Of a stretch of DNA of 64,000 bases, positions 7,520 to 14,902 are shown in pieces (position 1 is the stretch's first letter; each line of letters starts with the position of its first letter). A program made the position numbers and the translations under genes. A model generated the notes under the pieces. That model had not been told where the DNA came from, did not search any database, and saw only the letters and a list, made by a program, of their open reading frames with translations. Source of the DNA: JAJDAT01 sp964570665 (lineage in GTDB: Bacteria; Nitrospinota; Nitrospinia; Nitrospinales; JAJDAT01); the NCBI GenBank assembly GCA_964570665.1, contig CAZMZH010000013.1:1-64000 (forward strand). Direction: 5' to 3'.

Positions 7520-8083
7520 TTAACGACTTAATGAAAGCGATGCCTTCCTAAGTTTTGAACTAAAGGATGTTCCCTTTAGTGAGTTATTTGATTCAGAAAA
7601 AAGCTCACCGCAGCCGGTACCACTAACATTTTCTTTGGTGATTTTTTCACCTGCTCCTACGCAGTATATATAATGAAGGGTTGGGCTTTCAGGGGTAGAT
7701 AAATCCATAGAAATAGTTTCAATACGCGATCGAGTTTCTTTACTAGAGATTTCTAACTGAATATTTGTCCAAGTTTGGAAAATTTTACCCACCACTTCTT
7801 TTACAGTGTGATTTTTTTCACCGTCCGTTAACTCTACGGTTCCTGGCCATTTTCCATTAAGATCGGGAATATTGTGGATTTTACGAATAAAAGGTATTTT
7901 CCATAAATAATGATCAAAAAACCAATAGTAGCAACCAAAAACCATAAAAGCCGAGGGAATGGTAACTTTTAGCTCAAGTTTATTAAAAAAATCTGAAAAA
8001 AATTGAGTTGTCAAAATTGCCATACACGCTAAAAAAAAAGTAACTTGTTTACGATTATCCGGAGTGGTGGAATATGGAACCAT
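7520..8083 (-). CDS. Cap15-like protein: two transmembrane helices plus beta-rich domain
   Basis: This 187-residue protein has two hydrophobic segments (about residues 13-30 and 40-58). A beta-rich domain follows, starting IPDLNGKWPGTVELTD, then KIFQTWTNIQLEISSKETRS, LHYIYCVGAG, GTGCGEL and ending LSLSR. This order matches the S-2TMbeta architecture of Cap15, the CBASS effector that disrupts the inner membrane when a cyclic nucleotide binds its beta-barrel. No CD-NTase synthase gene is recognisable near it. It points the same way as the methyltransferase set, 127 bases upstream, with AAAGGA before its ATG. Family call is by eye from conserved positions. Confidence 0.65.
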   Translation of the reverse strand: MVPYSTTPDNRKQVTFFLACMAILTTQFFSDFFNKLELKVTIPSAFMVFGCYYWFFDHYLWKIPFIRKIHNIPDLNGKWPGTVELTDGEKNHTVKEVVGKIFQTWTNIQLEISSKETRSRIETISMDLSTPESPTLHYIYCVGAGEKITKENVSGTGCGELFSESNNSLKGTSFSSKLRKASLSLSR

Positions 8084-8301
8084 GAAGTTTCCTTTATTAC
8101 TTGTAAAAATTAATACTGCAATTTTTCTAAATTTAATTCGAATTTATGAGGTGTTTGTGAACTGATATACTTTAATTTTGTTATTGAGGAACCAGTAAAT
8201 ATTACTATAAAAGTAAGAATTTTTGAATAGCAAAAACTCGAATTTTTAGGTAAGGGCAATTGAATTTCATTTGACTTTCCAGGAATTAGAAAAAAACTTG
8301 T

Positions 8302-8415
8302 ATGAATGATAGCCTGCCCGAACCCGAAATCCTCGCCCAGGAAATTGTTGAGACTATGCATGCCGGATTGATTAGTTTTAAAGAAGTTTTGCGAGCGTTG
8401 GAGAAGGGTGAGTGA
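8302..8415 (+). pseudogene. Remnant resembling the C-terminus of a type I methylase (HsdM)
   Basis: A 37-codon open stretch reads MNDSLPEPEILAQEIVETMH and ends EVLRALEKGE. The pattern (L)P(E/D)P(E)xLAxEIVExxxAxLxxF is the usual last segment of HsdM-type N6-adenine methylases. An in-frame stop lies just upstream, so nothing more of the gene survives. It may mark where a type I restriction operon was replaced by the neighbouring cassette. The match is short, so it could be coincidence. Confidence 0.4.
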
Positions 8416-8527
8416 TGGCTTTAGGGATAAAGGCGAGTTGGCCACAGAAGGCCACAGAAGCGGCGAGGCCGCCACAGAAAAATGCTGAAAGGTCGCCAGC
8501 GCTTTTGGGAGAAAAAATTACCAAATA

Positions 8528-8559
8528 TTGACGATAAAAGTGTAGTGCATTAAACTACA
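8528..8559 (+). promoter_or_regulatory. higBA promoter with overlapping operator palindrome
   Basis: TTGACG (8528-8533) and TAAACT (8551-8556) are 17 bases apart. The inverted repeat TGTAGT...ACTACA (8541-8559, 7-base gap) overlaps the -10 box, as expected for an autorepressed toxin-antitoxin operon. The predicted transcription start falls at or near the A of the higB ATG at 8563, and no ribosome site is present, so higB may be translated from a leaderless message. Confidence 0.5.
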
Positions 8560-8562
8560 AAT

Positions 8563-8844
8563 ATGATTAAGAGTTTCAAAGATAAAAGAACGGAAGATAT
8601 TTATAACAACGTCGTCGTGAAAAAGATCGAGTTGAAAATTCTGAAAAAAGCTTTACGTCGGCTGAAATACATTGACGCAGCAAAAAGTATCAAGGACCTA
8701 ACGGTTCCCCCTTCGAACAAACTGGAAAAAAAGAAGGGAAAGTTGAAAGATTTTTATGCGGTTTGGGTCAATGATCAATATAGAGTTATTTTTAGATGGA
8801 TCGATGGAAATGCCTATGACGTACAATTCACCGACTATCATTAG
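8563..8844 (+). CDS. higB: HigB toxin (RelE superfamily mRNA interferase)
   Basis: This 93-residue protein begins MIKSFKDKRTEDIYNNVVVK and ends VIFRWIDGNAYDVQFTDYH. Both are diagnostic of HigB, which cuts mRNA on the ribosome. The central LDAAKSL-like block is present (YIDAAKSIKDLTVPP), as is the basic core LEKKKGKLKDFYAVW. Length is normal. The antitoxin gene starts 12 bases after the stop, and the toxin-first order is typical of higBA. The probable operator lies just upstream. Confidence 0.93.
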   Translation: MIKSFKDKRTEDIYNNVVVKKIELKILKKALRRLKYIDAAKSIKDLTVPPSNKLEKKKGKLKDFYAVWVNDQYRVIFRWIDGNAYDVQFTDYH

Positions 8845-8856
8845 GGAAGGAGTGTT

Positions 8857-9156
8857 ATGAAAACAATACCCAACGAGCATCCTGGCGTTATGTTGAAAGA
8901 AGATTTTCTCGACGATTTGGAGATCAAGCCGGGTACGTTTGCCAAGGCAATTGGCGTTGATCGTACGGCGATAAAAAATATTATTGAGGGCAAGCGTAAT
9001 ATTACGGCTGAGATGGCATTAAGATTTGCTTTGTTTTTTGGAACAAGCGCTGAATTTTGGTTGAACCTACAAAAAGATTACGATCTGAGAACGGCTAAAG
9101 AGGAAAAATTGTCCGAATTTAAGAAAATTGTTCAACCTCACACGATAAATGTTTAA
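8857..9156 (+). CDS. higA: HigA antitoxin
   Basis: This 99-residue XRE-type antitoxin carries the family start HPGVMLKEDFLDDL. Its helix-turn-helix is at about residues 24-55 (KPGTFAKAIGVDRTAIKNII), and the tail is AEFWLNLQKDYDLR. GGAAGGAG lies 6 to 8 bases before the ATG. It neutralises the HigB encoded immediately upstream and probably represses the operon at the palindrome at 8541-8559. It is a paralogue of the orphan at 485-781, with the same domain layout. Confidence 0.93.
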   Translation: MKTIPNEHPGVMLKEDFLDDLEIKPGTFAKAIGVDRTAIKNIIEGKRNITAEMALRFALFFGTSAEFWLNLQKDYDLRTAKEEKLSEFKKIVQPHTINV

Positions 9157-9211
9157 GGAATAATGTTTGGCCCCTTCGAGTACTACTTCGGCAAGCTCAG
9201 TAAAAGCTTTT

Positions 9212-9582
9212 ACCGCAAAGACGCAGAGGACGCGAAGAAAGCAAAGAGTAAAAGACGAGATTCCCCACTCCTCCGAGCGGCTCACTATGACATTTATTAT
9301 TTATTAATAGTTAATTTAGCTTATAATTTTGTAAACAGATTGTAGTTACCTGGGATATATCTATTACATAAATTTAAGGTATTCATAAATGAAACTCACC
9401 ATTATTTTGGAGCCTGCGGAAGAAGGTGGCTTTACGGCTTATGTTCCTTCCTTAAAAGGTTGTATATCAGAAGGCGATACAAGAGAAGGAGCTTTAGAGA
9501 ATATCAAAGAAGCTATTGAACTTTATTGGCTTTAATCCTTTGCTTTCTTTGCGTTCTTCGCGTCCTCTGCGTCTTTGCGGTG
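9212..9582. repeat. Inverted pair of the CGCAAAGACGCAGAGGACGC repeat
   Basis: ACCGCAAAGACGCAGAGGAC at 9212, continuing to 9248, is mirrored by TTTGCGTTCTTCGCG through CTCTGCGTCTTTGCGGT at 9541-9582. The two arms are about 290 bases apart and bracket a truncated hicB. An adjacent TTCGGCAAGCTCAG motif at 9188 belongs to another dispersed family. Similar arms pair again at 12488-12725. Confidence 0.75.
9389..9535 (+). pseudogene. HicB-like antitoxin, truncated
   Basis: The 48-codon frame reads MKLTIILEPAEEGGFTAYVP, then SLKGCISEGDT and EALENIKEAIELYWL. This is the partial RNase H-like fold of short HicB antitoxins, and it matches the family up to EAIELY. Family members normally go on for 20 or more residues. 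Here the frame stops three bases before the CTTTGCG repeat at 9541, so the repeat or an associated deletion seems to have removed the end. No hicA toxin gene is visible on either side. Confidence 0.7.
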
Positions 9583-9586
9583 GATT

Positions 9587-9913
9587 TTATTTTTTGTCTC
9601 TCTTGTTTTCTTCTAACCCTTTTTTAAAAGCTTTTCCTGTATCGGATAATGTTGTTTTTATATTTTTCCAAGAAGATCCAATGCCTTGCTTAAGGTCTTT
9701 CCAATCGTCTTCAGCGGTGTGTTGGAGCTTTGCCAGTTTTTCCCGAACCTCTTCCTGCCGCGATCTCAATATTTCTATCAGTTTGTAAATTTTAAGTTGA
9801 ATTTCGGGGTTGGCCGCTTCCGTCTCCGCTTGCGCCTTCAATTTTTCTATCTCGATTTTCCAGTTGTCCAACTGATCTTGCATTTCTTTAAGACGATCGT
9901 TATCCGTTGCCAT
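9587..9913 (-). CDS. Coiled-coil stress-type hypothetical protein
   Basis: This 108-residue, highly charged helical protein has two parts. Residues 1-65 form a coiled coil (QDQLDNWKIEIEKLKAQAE). The rest is an amphipathic segment DDWKDLKQGIGSSWKNIKTT, a pattern common in small soluble or periplasm-associated stress proteins of many proteobacteria (DW..LK.G...aW..lk). No signal peptide or membrane segment is visible. The exact function is unknown. Its 3' end abuts the CTTTGCG repeat at 9541-9582. Confidence 0.65.
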   Translation of the reverse strand: MATDNDRLKEMQDQLDNWKIEIEKLKAQAETEAANPEIQLKIYKLIEILRSRQEEVREKLAKLQHTAEDDWKDLKQGIGSSWKNIKTTLSDTGKAFKKGLEENKRDKK

Positions 9914-10118
9914 CGTGGTTTCTCTTTTCTCTAATCTGACCCAGTATTATTTAAAATCATTTTTATCGCAACACCCACAGGGCGCCGCCGCAAAGACGCC
10001 CTTCGAGAACCTCAGGACAAGCTCCGTGTTAAGGATTGAGAGCAAGGCGTTCAATTTCATTCTAGTGTCCTAATTGCTTTTTCAGGGTCTTTTCTGAGAA
10101 ATTCTGTGTCTTCTGTGG

Positions 10119-10448
10119 CTAGATTTGTTGCCTTTGCCCAAACAGAATGACGACCGCGCCTACAATGCATATGATGGCTCCTAAAACGTCCCATTTGTCT
10201 GGACGTTGACCTTCAATTGCCCAAAGCCATAACAAAGAAGCCACAATATAAACGCCGCCGTAGGCCGCGAAAGTTCTGCCTGCAAATAGCGCTTCAATTC
10301 GGGTGAGTAAAAAGGCAAATACGACGAGCGATACCATCCCTGGAAAAATCCAATAAACGCTTTTGTCTAATCGCAACCAAGCCCAGAAAGCAAAACAACC
10401 TCCAATTTCGGCTAGGGCGGCGGTGATGTAATAAGCTAACGATGTCAT
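10119..10448 (-). CDS. ynfA: YnfA-family (UPF0060) small membrane protein
   Basis: This 109-residue protein has four transmembrane helices. Its hallmarks are AEIGGCFAFWAWLR in helix 1, GRTFAAYGGVYIVASLLWLW in helices 2-3, and a final helix after RPDKWDVLGAI. YnfA proteins resemble small multidrug resistance transporters in fold; some reports tie them to efflux, but substrate is unsettled. Length is normal. It stands alone, with repeat-bearing spacers on both sides. Confidence 0.9.
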   Translation of the reverse strand: MTSLAYYITAALAEIGGCFAFWAWLRLDKSVYWIFPGMVSLVVFAFLLTRIEALFAGRTFAAYGGVYIVASLLWLWAIEGQRPDKWDVLGAIICIVGAVVILFGQRQQI

Positions 10449-10673
10449 TATGGCGAACTTAGGAAAAAAGGAACTATTAGACAGTAGCCTGAATTATAAG
10501 TCCTTTATACTTTTATCGCCAGCGACGGTATAACGTTAAAATAATTAGATTATTAGCAAGGCAAACCTAGAGGATAAGGTTGCCCATCATTTTTCTTTGC
10601 CGGTCGGCTTATTTTACGGCCGATGGCGTTCCCGCGAATTGGACCGAGGTGGAGGCTTTATAGTAAATAATAA

Positions 10674-11234
10674 CTATAAGGTTTTCCTTTTAGAATTTAA
10701 AAGTTCCAGAAAAGAACCTCCCTTTTTATTCCAAATAAAAACATTTTCGTTATTAACCACAATAGTTGGAGTTTTTATGGATATTTTTCGTTTGCCCTTT
10801 TTACAAGGTTCTTTCTTTTGGCAAAGTAAGCAAGGTTTCTTTATTTTGCATGAAACCTCATAAACGCTGGGTTTTTTGGATGCAATTCGATAATTTTTAA
10901 AAGTGTTGAGTTTTCCTATTTCCAAAAGCATCCAATATTCTCCAACCTTTTTTGGAGAAAAAATAACTAGTAAACCCATCGCGGAAAAGTTGTTTTTAAT
11001 CATCAGTTTGGCTTGGTCTATGAACCCATCCCCATCGAAATCCCCTGTCACTTGCAAATTATTCTTGATTTCTTGATCGGTCCATTGCCAATTTTTTTTC
11101 AACTCGTTTTCTGTTGGAAGTCGCCACTCTTTCGGAACGGCTTGCTGATTTAAGGTAGGACGAACCCAGGAACCGGCGAATAGAATTGCCCAAACTCCGG
11201 CCAAAATCAAAATGGAAAATAGTTTCCTTTGCAT
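10674..11234 (-). CDS. Exported protein with an EF-hand-like DxDxDG loop
   Basis: The protein starts MQRKLFSILILAGVWAILFA, a clear signal peptide or anchor. I chose the ATG at 11234 because GAGGTGG lies 5 bases upstream and would be wasted by the longer GTG start at 11243. GDFDGDGFIDQAKLM near residue 62 is a calcium-loop/FG-GAP-like motif typical of secreted proteins that track a mature 'dry' domain. A later cysteine group (CKIKKPCLLCQKKEPCKKG) might bind metal or form disulfides. No enzyme family is recognised. Confidence 0.55.
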   Translation of the reverse strand: MQRKLFSILILAGVWAILFAGSWVRPTLNQQAVPKEWRLPTENELKKNWQWTDQEIKNNLQVTGDFDGDGFIDQAKLMIKNNFSAMGLLVIFSPKKVGEYWMLLEIGKLNTFKNYRIASKKPSVYEVSCKIKKPCLLCQKKEPCKKGKRKISIKTPTIVVNNENVFIWNKKGGSFLELLNSKRKTL

Positions 11235-11523
11235 GATTGCCACCTCATAACCCGTTTATTTTTAATAAACTTTCTGGTCTTGGAACGGCTTGCTTTACTG
11301 TAGGTATAAATCAATTATAGCAAAGGAGGGATAATTCGACAAGGTGAAAAAAATTGAAATTAAATATTTAAATTCAAATAGTTACGCATATAAAACATTT
11401 TTATTTGTCTAGAGATTCATTAAAACCCTTTAAAAAACAAATAGTTGGCTGTTAAAATCCGCTAAAATTTATGAAAACCAAAAAATAGTAAATATAAATT
11501 TCGGTAAAGACTATCTAATTATA

Positions 11524-12468
11524 ATGAAATTATTGGGAATTTTTGTTGAGAATTTAAACGTCAGCTCAGTTTTTAAAGGAGAAATGGGCGTTAAATACGG
11601 TTACAATGCCAACGGAATTATTCTTTTCTTCGTTCTACATCTATGGAACGATTCAAATGTTTTTACCGCCAATCCCTTTCTAAAAGAGGACCGTCCTATT
11701 TTAAACTTCTCCGTAATATCCAGCGGCAGTCGCGGCAACTGCACTTATATCGAATCGCCGAACGCACGAATTCTAATCGACGCGGGTATCAGCCAAAAAG
11801 AATTGGCCGCGCGCCTCAAATTGATCGATAGAAGCCCCGAAAATTTAGACGGGGTATTCATGACTCATGAACACTCGGACCATTTGAAGGGCATTGGTCC
11901 TTTGGCGCGCAAGTTTGGAATCCCGGTTTATTCCACTTTAGGCGCGCACGAAGCGGCGAAAAAAGTAGTGGGCGAGGTCAGTGATTGGCGTTATTTTAAA
12001 CCTTTGGATCGAATCGCTATCAACGATTTAGAGATAGAAGCTTACCCTACTCCGCACGATGCCGCCGACCCAGTTGCCTTTGTCGCGCGTTGCAATGGTT
12101 TTACTCTAGGACAGGCAACCGATTTGGGGTGTCTCACTCCTATGGTGTTAGAAAAAATGGCTTCCGCAGATGCGCTATTGCTTGAAGCGAATCACGACGT
12201 TGAGATGTTGGAAGTCGGTCCTTACTCTTGGCCCTTAAAGCAGAGAATAAAGGGCGATAGCGGTCATCTATCCAATAAAGCGTGCGCAGAATTGGTTTCT
12301 AAGGTTTCTCACGATGCATTAAGGATTTTGGTTTTGATGCATTTGAGCGAAAAAAACAACCATCCGGAAATAGCCAAGGTAACCGTCAGCCCTTATATAA
12401 AAAACGCTAAAACCCGCTTGGTATTAGCCGAACAAAGTCGACCGACCGAACTGTTTAGTTTGTGTTAA
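11524..12468 (+). CDS. MBL-fold hydrolase of the YycJ/WalJ type
   Basis: The metallo-beta-lactamase domain begins with FSVISSGSRGNCTYIE and has the metal motif THEHSDHLKG, then PHDAADP, ATDLG and LLEANHD. This is the YycJ/WalJ group, thought to act as exonucleases in DNA repair. The first 58 residues of the long frame have no family counterpart. A shorter start at the ATT codon at 11698 is attractive because AAAGAGGA lies 8 bases upstream and the family begins there. I list the full frame because no ATG, GTG or TTG fits that position. Confidence 0.85.
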   Translation: MKLLGIFVENLNVSSVFKGEMGVKYGYNANGIILFFVLHLWNDSNVFTANPFLKEDRPILNFSVISSGSRGNCTYIESPNARILIDAGISQKELAARLKLIDRSPENLDGVFMTHEHSDHLKGIGPLARKFGIPVYSTLGAHEAAKKVVGEVSDWRYFKPLDRIAINDLEIEAYPTPHDAADPVAFVARCNGFTLGQATDLGCLTPMVLEKMASADALLLEANHDVEMLEVGPYSWPLKQRIKGDSGHLSNKACAELVSKVSHDALRILVLMHLSEKNNHPEIAKVTVSPYIKNAKTRLVLAEQSRPTELFSLC

Positions 12469-12487
12469 TGACGATTACTAGCCGGGG

Positions 12488-12725
12488 AACCGCAAAGGAC
12501 GCGAAGAACGCAAAGAAAGCGAAAAAAGGAAAAAGCAATTCTATATTCATTAGCGTTTACCCTGAGGAAGCCGAAGGACCATGCTTGTTTATTTGACTCT
12601 TTTCAAGTTTCCCTAGCCTACTGAGCTCAACAGATTTCTTGGTTTTAAAACGTTTCCACGACACGTCATTCTTGCCAAGGATTCTTGCCTTGTTTTCTTT
12701 GCGTCCTTCGCGTTCTTTGCGGTTC
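12488..12725. repeat. Second inverted pair of the CGCAAAG repeat; gene-free spacer
   Basis: ACCGCAAAGGACGCGAAGAA at 12488-12522 is mirrored by TTTGCGTCCTTCGCGTTC and TTTGCGGT at 12693-12725. The pair brackets about 170 bases with GAAGCCGAAGGACC-type short motifs and no gene. It fills the spacer 12469-12806, which otherwise holds only the ribosome site (TTGGAGA) of the next gene. Confidence 0.75.
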
Positions 12726-12806
12726 AATAGTTTTTTGATATAAAACACAAGCGCGAGAGACACGAAAGATTTTTGTTCTCGGTTCAAATCTGGTTGGAGA
12801 TTAAGA

Positions 12807-14138
12807 TTGAATAAAGATTCCGATAAAATTTTAGGTTGCTGGTATGGTCTAGCCGTTGGCGAAGCTATGGGCGCTGCCGCGCGCGGTTGTAAGGCGGGAG
12901 CGGTATCGCAACTATTTGGCTCAATGGACGATTACAAAGACGTTTCTTCTTTGGTTGGAAAAGGGGTGAAATGGTATCGGATGAAGGGACTGTATGGCGC
13001 CATTTCGCAATGCGCTTTGGTTGTTTGCGATCAGTTGTTACAAACTAAAAAAATTGAGTTGCCTTTATTGATCGACCGATTTGTTGAACTGAGTCATGCG
13101 GGTCCGGAAGAATATTTTGGATGTTATCGAAGACCCGAAGGGTTGATGAGATACGCTATTTCTCATTTTTCAGAACCGCAAGAGAATTTAGAAATAAAAA
13201 TAAAACCGGCGACTGGGTCGTGTTTGGCGCTAGCGATTCCCGTGACGATGTTTAACGCGGGAAACTTAAAGGTAATACGTAAACAAACCGCGGAAATTTC
13301 TAAATTGTTTACCAACAATGCGCTGGAGATTACAGGAGCTCTATTGGTCGGGTTTTTGACCGATTATTTTGTTTCGGGACGCCGCCCGTTTTCTCCAACA
13401 CCTTCTAACTGGAAAACATTAATCGGCGAAGCCATTCAATTTTGCGAGCAAACCGAGACCTGGTTGATCGAAGAGCGTTTCTTGATTTCTTTACAGGGAA
13501 ACTCGGCAAAAGCTTTGATGGGTTCTTTGAAATGTTTACAAGATAATGTTGAAAAAGATCTCGATAAAATTTTGGAATCGTTGTGCAAGGCCGTTTCTGA
13601 AACGACAGAGAATCCCGTTTCTCATTCTTCGCAAGGGAGAACGGAAGTTTTACTGCCTGCGGCTCTGGCATTTATCGCCAAATCGGATAACAAGTTTTTA
13701 TCGGGATTGACCGCCGCACTCAATCGGGGAGGCGAAGCGGATAAATTGGGGTCTTTAGTGGGCGCTTTAGCCGGGGCTGTTTATGGATATTCTTCTATTC
13801 CAGATTCTATAAAAACGGGGTTGGTTAATTTTAAAGAAATTAAAGCTCGGGGCGAAGCTTTGGGAGCGCGCCGCCAGAACCCGAGTCTAAAAAATCTTTT
13901 TGAGATGGAATCGAGTTTAACGCAAAAAGAATACGACCAAAGGCAACGTTATCTTCAAAAAGAACCCAAGAAAAAATCAAGATCCGCAAAAACGCCAAAA
14001 GGCCTTGATGCAGAAAACCAGGACTCTTCTCTTCCTCAAAAAGATAACAAGGGACAATGGCGAAAATATCAAAAAGATAAAACCCGCAGTAAAAGAGACC
14101 GAAGGCGTAACTTATCGCCTAGCCCCGATCCGGAATGA
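12807..14138 (+). CDS. ADP-ribosylglycohydrolase-like protein with altered metal site
   Basis: This 443-residue protein has the DraG-type fold. It starts GCWYGLAVGEAMGAAARG (family GxxxGxAxGDAxG) and has RGGEADKLGSLVGALAGAVY near residue 310 (family GGDxDxxxxxxGAxxGA). The metal-binding TDDT motif expected near residue 55 is absent (WYRMKGLYGAISQCAL), and two other Asp positions are Glu, so catalysis is doubtful. The last 75 residues are a Lys/Arg-rich, disordered tail (KKKSRSAKTPKG to SKRDRRRN), unusual for the family and suggestive of nucleic-acid binding. The start is TTG with GGAGA six bases upstream. It may bind rather than remove ADP-ribose. Confidence 0.72.
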   Translation: MNKDSDKILGCWYGLAVGEAMGAAARGCKAGAVSQLFGSMDDYKDVSSLVGKGVKWYRMKGLYGAISQCALVVCDQLLQTKKIELPLLIDRFVELSHAGPEEYFGCYRRPEGLMRYAISHFSEPQENLEIKIKPATGSCLALAIPVTMFNAGNLKVIRKQTAEISKLFTNNALEITGALLVGFLTDYFVSGRRPFSPTPSNWKTLIGEAIQFCEQTETWLIEERFLISLQGNSAKALMGSLKCLQDNVEKDLDKILESLCKAVSETTENPVSHSSQGRTEVLLPAALAFIAKSDNKFLSGLTAALNRGGEADKLGSLVGALAGAVYGYSSIPDSIKTGLVNFKEIKARGEALGARRQNPSLKNLFEMESSLTQKEYDQRQRYLQKEPKKKSRSAKTPKGLDAENQDSSLPQKDNKGQWRKYQKDKTRSKRDRRRNLSPSPDPE

Positions 14139-14257
14139 TTATGCTATCGCTTAACCCTTAAAAACAATGGCTAGTCTCATGGCAATTCTTAATTTTTAGG
14201 GGTACAGGAATACCTCTAAACCGGAGTAAACTTTTATTTAAACCCATCCGCCCGCGC

Positions 14258-14485
14258 GTCATTCCGAGTGCCTGACTCGTTTCACGCGTTGATTGATATA
14301 GTAACTAGAGTTGCAAAGTCCCCACCGCATGTCATCTTGAGCGAAGCCGAAAGATCTCGCCTCGATTTAATAAATATTTCCAATCTAGTTTCTTAGGAGC
14401 TTGTCGAGAAATCTCGATTTTTATACCAGTTATTTTCTTAGTTCCTTAGAAGCTCTGTCGAGGGATCTCGCCTCGATTCAATAAG
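14258..14485. repeat. Diverged copies of the GATCTCGCCTCGA repeat
   Basis: The gene-free stretch 14139-14613 holds GTCATTCCGAGTGCCTGACT at 14258 and GTCATCTTGAGCGAAGCCGA leading to AAAGATCTCGCCTCGATTTA near 14330. Two further CTTAGAAGCTCTGTCGAGGG-type units lie at 14391 and 14443, the last again ending GATCTCGCCTCGATT. They are related to the copies at 221 and 1757. The final bases carry AAGGAG for the 14614 gene. Confidence 0.7.
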
Positions 14486-14613
14486 ACAACAACCTTTATT
14501 TATCTTCTAATTCCATTTCCAGTGCAGATTTCCCCTTTAAATTCGATAAGTCGGAGGTTATAATCTGTGCTTCAAAATACCAATTGTTATGAAGGATTTT
14601 AAGGAGTTTTTTT

Positions 14614-14889
14614 ATGTCTAATATCGCTTCGAATTTTTCTGAGGATGAGGAAGTTCAAAAAGAGCTTTCCGAAATGATTAAAGAAAAAGACGCTGAAGGT
14701 AGAATCAAGTTTTTACAGGAACAACGAGAATTGGAAGTGACCGTGGACAAAGATCCAAACTTGATGCATATTTCGGTGACTATCGCTTCGAAAGAAGGAA
14801 CGTCTTATAAAGTTACGGCCAATTCCACTATGATGGCTTTGAGTAAGTGTTACGCGAGTTATTTAGAGAAAAATAAACAATCTGCCTAG
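14614..14889 (+). CDS. Small hypothetical acidic protein
   Basis: This 91-residue soluble protein has a helical charged N-terminal half (DEEVQKELSEMIKEKDAEG) and a beta-like C-terminal half (DPNLMHISVTIASKEGTSYK). AAGGAG precedes the ATG by seven bases. It has no signal peptide and no recognised domain. It stands alone between a repeat block and a convergent DedA-like gene. A good ribosome site and even composition support it as a real gene. Confidence 0.6.
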   Translation: MSNIASNFSEDEEVQKELSEMIKEKDAEGRIKFLQEQRELEVTVDKDPNLMHISVTIASKEGTSYKVTANSTMMALSKCYASYLEKNKQSA

Positions 14890-14902
14890 TTGGCGGATCT
14901 TT

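Noticed and set aside
8110..8475. 121-codon minus-strand frame (MAASPLLWPSVANSPLSL)
   Set aside because: It is antisense to the HsdM-like remnant, has no family features and includes repeated GGCCACAGAA text; I take it as a shadow.
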